A stretch of DNA of 7,955 bases from the NCBI GenBank assembly GCA_018055565.1, contig JAGPHI010000030.1, forward strand, positions 1-7,955, in the 5' to 3' direction. The position numbers and the translations under genes were made by a program. Below the pieces are notes generated by a model, which worked only from the letters and a program-made list of their open reading frames with translations, ran no database searches and had not been told where the DNA came from. Below, in pieces: positions 6,408 to 7,955 of the stretch (position 1 is its first letter; each line of letters opens with the position of its first letter). The DNA is from Oscillospiraceae bacterium. GTDB lineage: Bacteria; Bacillota; Clostridia; Oscillospirales; Ruminococcaceae.

Positions 6408-6896
6408 TTAAAAAGTCCATTCGCCCAGCTTTGCGGATTTAATACGCATCGTGCCCGTTGCTGCGTCAAAAAAGAGTGTGCGCCCATAATCCTTGCCAGT
6501 ATCTTCTGCCACAATGGGGATGCGCAGCATGGCAAGCCACTGCTTTACGGCGCTGACATTTCTATCGCCGATATTGGCAATAGAGGAATTGGACATCGCG
6601 GCAAACATCTGTGCCCCGCCCGCAATTTTGGCGCGCAGCCGTGTGGGATTTGCGCCATTGATGTTCATCATTTTTAATAGCTCTTTAATGCCCGTATCCG
6701 CAAATTTGTACGGCTGATTGGTAACATTGGTCAGCTGCGTGCTGGACGGCAGCATAATATGCGCTAGCCCCGCAAGCTTTATTTGGCTGTCGTACAGGCA
6801 AATGCCCACACAAGAGCCAAGCGCGTAGGTTACTAAAACGTCCTCAGTTTTGGCAATATTGATATCCGCGATACCCACCGTTATCATTTTGCCCAT
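6408..6896 (-). CDS. cheD: Chemoreceptor glutamine deamidase CheD
   Basis: A 162-residue protein of normal CheD length. It converts specific glutamines of chemoreceptors to glutamate, tuning receptor output, and binds CheC. The catalytic triad is visible: Thr23, Cys29 in ALGSCVGICLYD, and His46 in GLAHIMLP. The spacings (6 and 17 residues) equal those of Thermotoga CheD (T21, C27, H44). KIAGGAQMF and the later IGDRNV segment are also typical. The ATG overlaps the cheC stop by one base (TAATG), and only a weak ribosome site precedes it, so translation is probably coupled to cheC. An internal ATG three codons later is possible but would lose the overlap. The fapA-like gene follows 32 nt downstream. 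Confidence 0.96.
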   Translation of the reverse strand: MGKMITVGIADINIAKTEDVLVTYALGSCVGICLYDSQIKLAGLAHIMLPSSTQLTNVTNQPYKFADTGIKELLKMMNINGANPTRLRAKIAGGAQMFAAMSNSSIANIGDRNVSAVKQWLAMLRIPIVAEDTGKDYGRTLFFDAATGTMRIKSAKLGEWTF

Positions 6897-7516
6897 TAGG
6901 ATACACCAAGATGTGTCATAATCTTATCAAGCGAATCCACCTCAGGAATCAGCAATATATGGCTTACCAAATTATCGCTGTCGCTGTTAAAGGAATCCTG
7001 AATAAGTATGATATGGTCACTAATATTGCCAAAGCAAATGGCCGGAACGCTGAGGATCGCCCCCGCCATATCGATACAGGTGGATGGCACCGAAATGTCG
7101 ATTGTTAAAGAGGTAAGCTGCGCAATCGCATTAACGTAAGACGCCGCCATAATATTGCCGATTTCCTGCAAGGCCGACATCGACATCTCGTCTATCTGCG
7201 AAAAATCCGTTAGCTCCTGCCCCAAAAGCGCATTCAGCACTGTGTGCGTAAATTCCTGCTCGAGCAAAAACATCATCATGCCCTTCACGTCACCGCTCAA
7301 GGTAAATAAAATACCGACAATCATATTTTCAGGGCCGCCCAAAAGGTCGGTTACCTGCTGATATTCTAAAATATTAATGGTAGGCACGCTGATGTTGACC
7401 GATTTTTGCAGCATCGACGAAAGCGAGGTTGCGGCATTGCCTGTGCCGATATTGCCTATCTCGCGCAATACGTCCAGTTGGATATTATTCAGTTCGCGAT
7501 AATCTTTGATTGCCAT
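6896..7516 (-). CDS. cheC: CheY-P phosphatase CheC
   Basis: A 206-residue protein of the CheC/CheX/FliY family. CheC removes phosphate from CheY-P in the cytoplasm and is stimulated by CheD, which it in turn restrains. Both pseudo-symmetric active sites are intact. The first has Asp15, Glu19, Asn22 and Pro45 (LREIGNIGTGNAATSLS). The second has Ser114, Glu118, Asn121 and Pro144 (ALQEIGNIMAASYVNAI). The spacing fits the D/S-x3-E-x2-N-x22-P signature exactly in both. The length matches Bacillus subtilis CheC rather than the longer FliY, and no FliN-like tail is present. An AAAGGAA site lies 7 nt before the ATG. It overlaps cheD by one base. No promoter is evident just upstream, so it is probably read from the flagellar operon. 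Confidence 0.96.
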   Translation of the reverse strand: MAIKDYRELNNIQLDVLREIGNIGTGNAATSLSSMLQKSVNISVPTINILEYQQVTDLLGGPENMIVGILFTLSGDVKGMMMFLLEQEFTHTVLNALLGQELTDFSQIDEMSMSALQEIGNIMAASYVNAIAQLTSLTIDISVPSTCIDMAGAILSVPAICFGNISDHIILIQDSFNSDSDNLVSHILLIPEVDSLDKIMTHLGVS

Positions 7517-7520
7517 ATAT

Positions 7521-7652
7521 TTATTCCTTTCTCGGAGAACTGTGCCCGCCTGCCCGCTTTTTAAAAAATGATTGTCTTTGCTTCATGGCGACAATTGCGC
7601 AATTCTCAAGGTTTGAAATGCTGTTTTCAAACCCCGCATCCTTCTCACTCAT
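7521..7652 (-). CDS. Possible small ORF (43 residues) between rod gene and cheC
   Basis: An ATG-to-TAA frame of 44 codons fills almost all of the gap between the flagellar rod gene (11 nt before it) and cheC (4 nt after it). The protein begins MSEKDAGFENSISNLENCA and ends in a basic tail (KKRAGGHSSPRKE). I do not recognise it; it has no membrane segment. In favour: tight operon-like spacing, an ATG start, and the cheC ribosome site lying within its last codons, a common coupled arrangement. Against: no clear ribosome site precedes it, and an open frame this short can arise by chance. It could also be a plain leader region containing the palindromes described separately. Confidence 0.35.
   Translation of the reverse strand: MSEKDAGFENSISNLENCAIVAMKQRQSFFKKRAGGHSSPRKE
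7593..7604. repeat. 12-bp perfect palindrome upstream of cheC
   Basis: AATTGCGCAATT reads the same on both strands. It lies in the 147-nt gap between the rod gene and cheC, inside the possible small ORF. Too short for a stable hairpin; if functional, it would be a protein-binding site. Confidence 0.35.
7610..7633. repeat. 9-bp inverted repeat with 6-nt loop upstream of cheC
   Basis: GGTTTGAAA (7610-7618) pairs perfectly with TTTCAAACC (7625-7633). Neither side is followed by a T-run, so it is not a standard terminator. It may be an mRNA processing or stability hairpin between the rod gene and cheC. Confidence 0.5.
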
Positions 7653-7672
7653 TGCGATAAACGTTATCGCAA
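7652..7672 (-). repeat. Hairpin across the rod-gene stop codon
   Basis: TTGCGATAA and TTATCGCAA form a perfect 9-bp inverted repeat with a 3-nt spacer (7661-7663). It covers the stop codon of the rod gene and ends at the start of the possible small ORF. There is no following T-run on the - strand, so readthrough into cheC is expected. Confidence 0.5.
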
Positions 7673-7955
7673 ATTATTAACCATTTCATCAATTTGATCC
7701 GCTGTTTGCACCATGCGCGCATTTAATTGAAACGCGCGCTGCGCTTCAATCATGCTAACCATTTCATCGGCCATATTCACCGACGAGTTTTCCAGCGAAT
7801 ACTGGCGCACTAAGCTGCGTATCTGCCCCGGCTTTTGCGCCACGCCCGTGCCCGAAATGCCCGTTTCGGTAAAGCAGCTGCCGTTTGCGGGCGAAAGGCC
7901 ATACGGATTGGCAAAATGATAAACACCCAGCTTATCGCCAAGCCCCGTAATATCC
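7664..7955 (-). CDS. Flagellar basal-body rod protein, FlgF/FlgG family, C-terminal fragment
   Basis: The frame enters from the right edge and ends at TAA 7666-7664, giving the last 96 residues. The visible part has the extended beta segment typical of the family (FANPYGLSPANG). It then has SLENSSVNMADEMVSMIEAQRAFQLNARMVQTADQIDEMV, the conserved C-terminal coiled-coil helix of axial rod and hook proteins. These proteins are exported by the flagellar type III system and build the rod. FlgF and FlgG (FlhO and FlhP in Bacillus) cannot be told apart from this end alone. The N-terminus lies outside the window. It leads without a terminator into the small ORF and cheC. Confidence 0.9.
   Translation of the reverse strand, partial: DITGLGDKLGVYHFANPYGLSPANGSCFTETGISGTGVAQKPGQIRSLVRQYSLENSSVNMADEMVSMIEAQRAFQLNARMVQTADQIDEMVNNLR

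Noticed and set aside
5798..6442. 214-residue + strand open frame opposite the 5' part of the fapA-like gene
   Set aside because: The Ser/Cys/Ala-rich sequence is what the antisense of a low-complexity E/A/Q-rich region gives. The - strand frame has a strong ribosome site and family motifs.

Overview
The window looks like chromosomal DNA from a motile member of the Bacillota, most likely a clostridial-type anaerobe. This is inferred from the CheC/CheD adaptation pair, the flagellar rod gene beside them, a Firmicutes-style family 2 glycoside hydrolase and strong purine-rich ribosome sites. GC content appears close to half by eye. No mobile element, CRISPR array, tRNA or rRNA is visible.

The left half (1-4503) is a carbohydrate-use region. 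It opens with the C-terminal end of a sulfatase on the + strand, which converges on an SGNH/GDSL esterase-like gene on the - strand; a strong bidirectional hairpin terminator lies between them. The SGNH gene and a family 2 glycoside hydrolase are transcribed divergently from a compact intergenic region (1101-1421). That region holds a near-consensus - strand promoter, two candidate + strand promoters, a GAAACGTTTC palindrome of LacI/GalR type, and a motif pair (TAGCGCTT and TTGTACTAT) present in promoters of both directions. The glycoside hydrolase is followed after 26 nt by an HD-domain phosphohydrolase gene, probably in the same operon, and then by a second bidirectional terminator at 4474-4502. 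Neither the SGNH enzyme nor the glycoside hydrolase has a signal peptide. The simplest reading is that they act in the cytoplasm on imported, possibly sulfated or acylated, oligosaccharides. The exact sugar cannot be told from the sequence.

The right half (4600-7955) is on the - strand and reads, in transcription order: the end of a FlgF/FlgG-family flagellar rod gene, a possible unannotated 43-residue ORF, cheC, cheD and a fapA-like DUF342 gene. No terminator separates them. cheC and cheD overlap by one base (TAATG) and cheD is 32 nt from fapA, so this is probably the tail of a flagellar/chemotaxis operon. CheC carries both phosphatase motifs and CheD carries its Thr-Cys-His triad, so both look functional. 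In Bacillus subtilis sigD follows cheD; here a fapA-like gene holds that place.

The window is mostly explained by known families, and I do not see an obviously new defence or mobile system. The items most worth a second look are the divergent control region, the small ORF between the rod gene and cheC with its cluster of palindromes, and the unusual N-terminal extension of the FapA-like protein.
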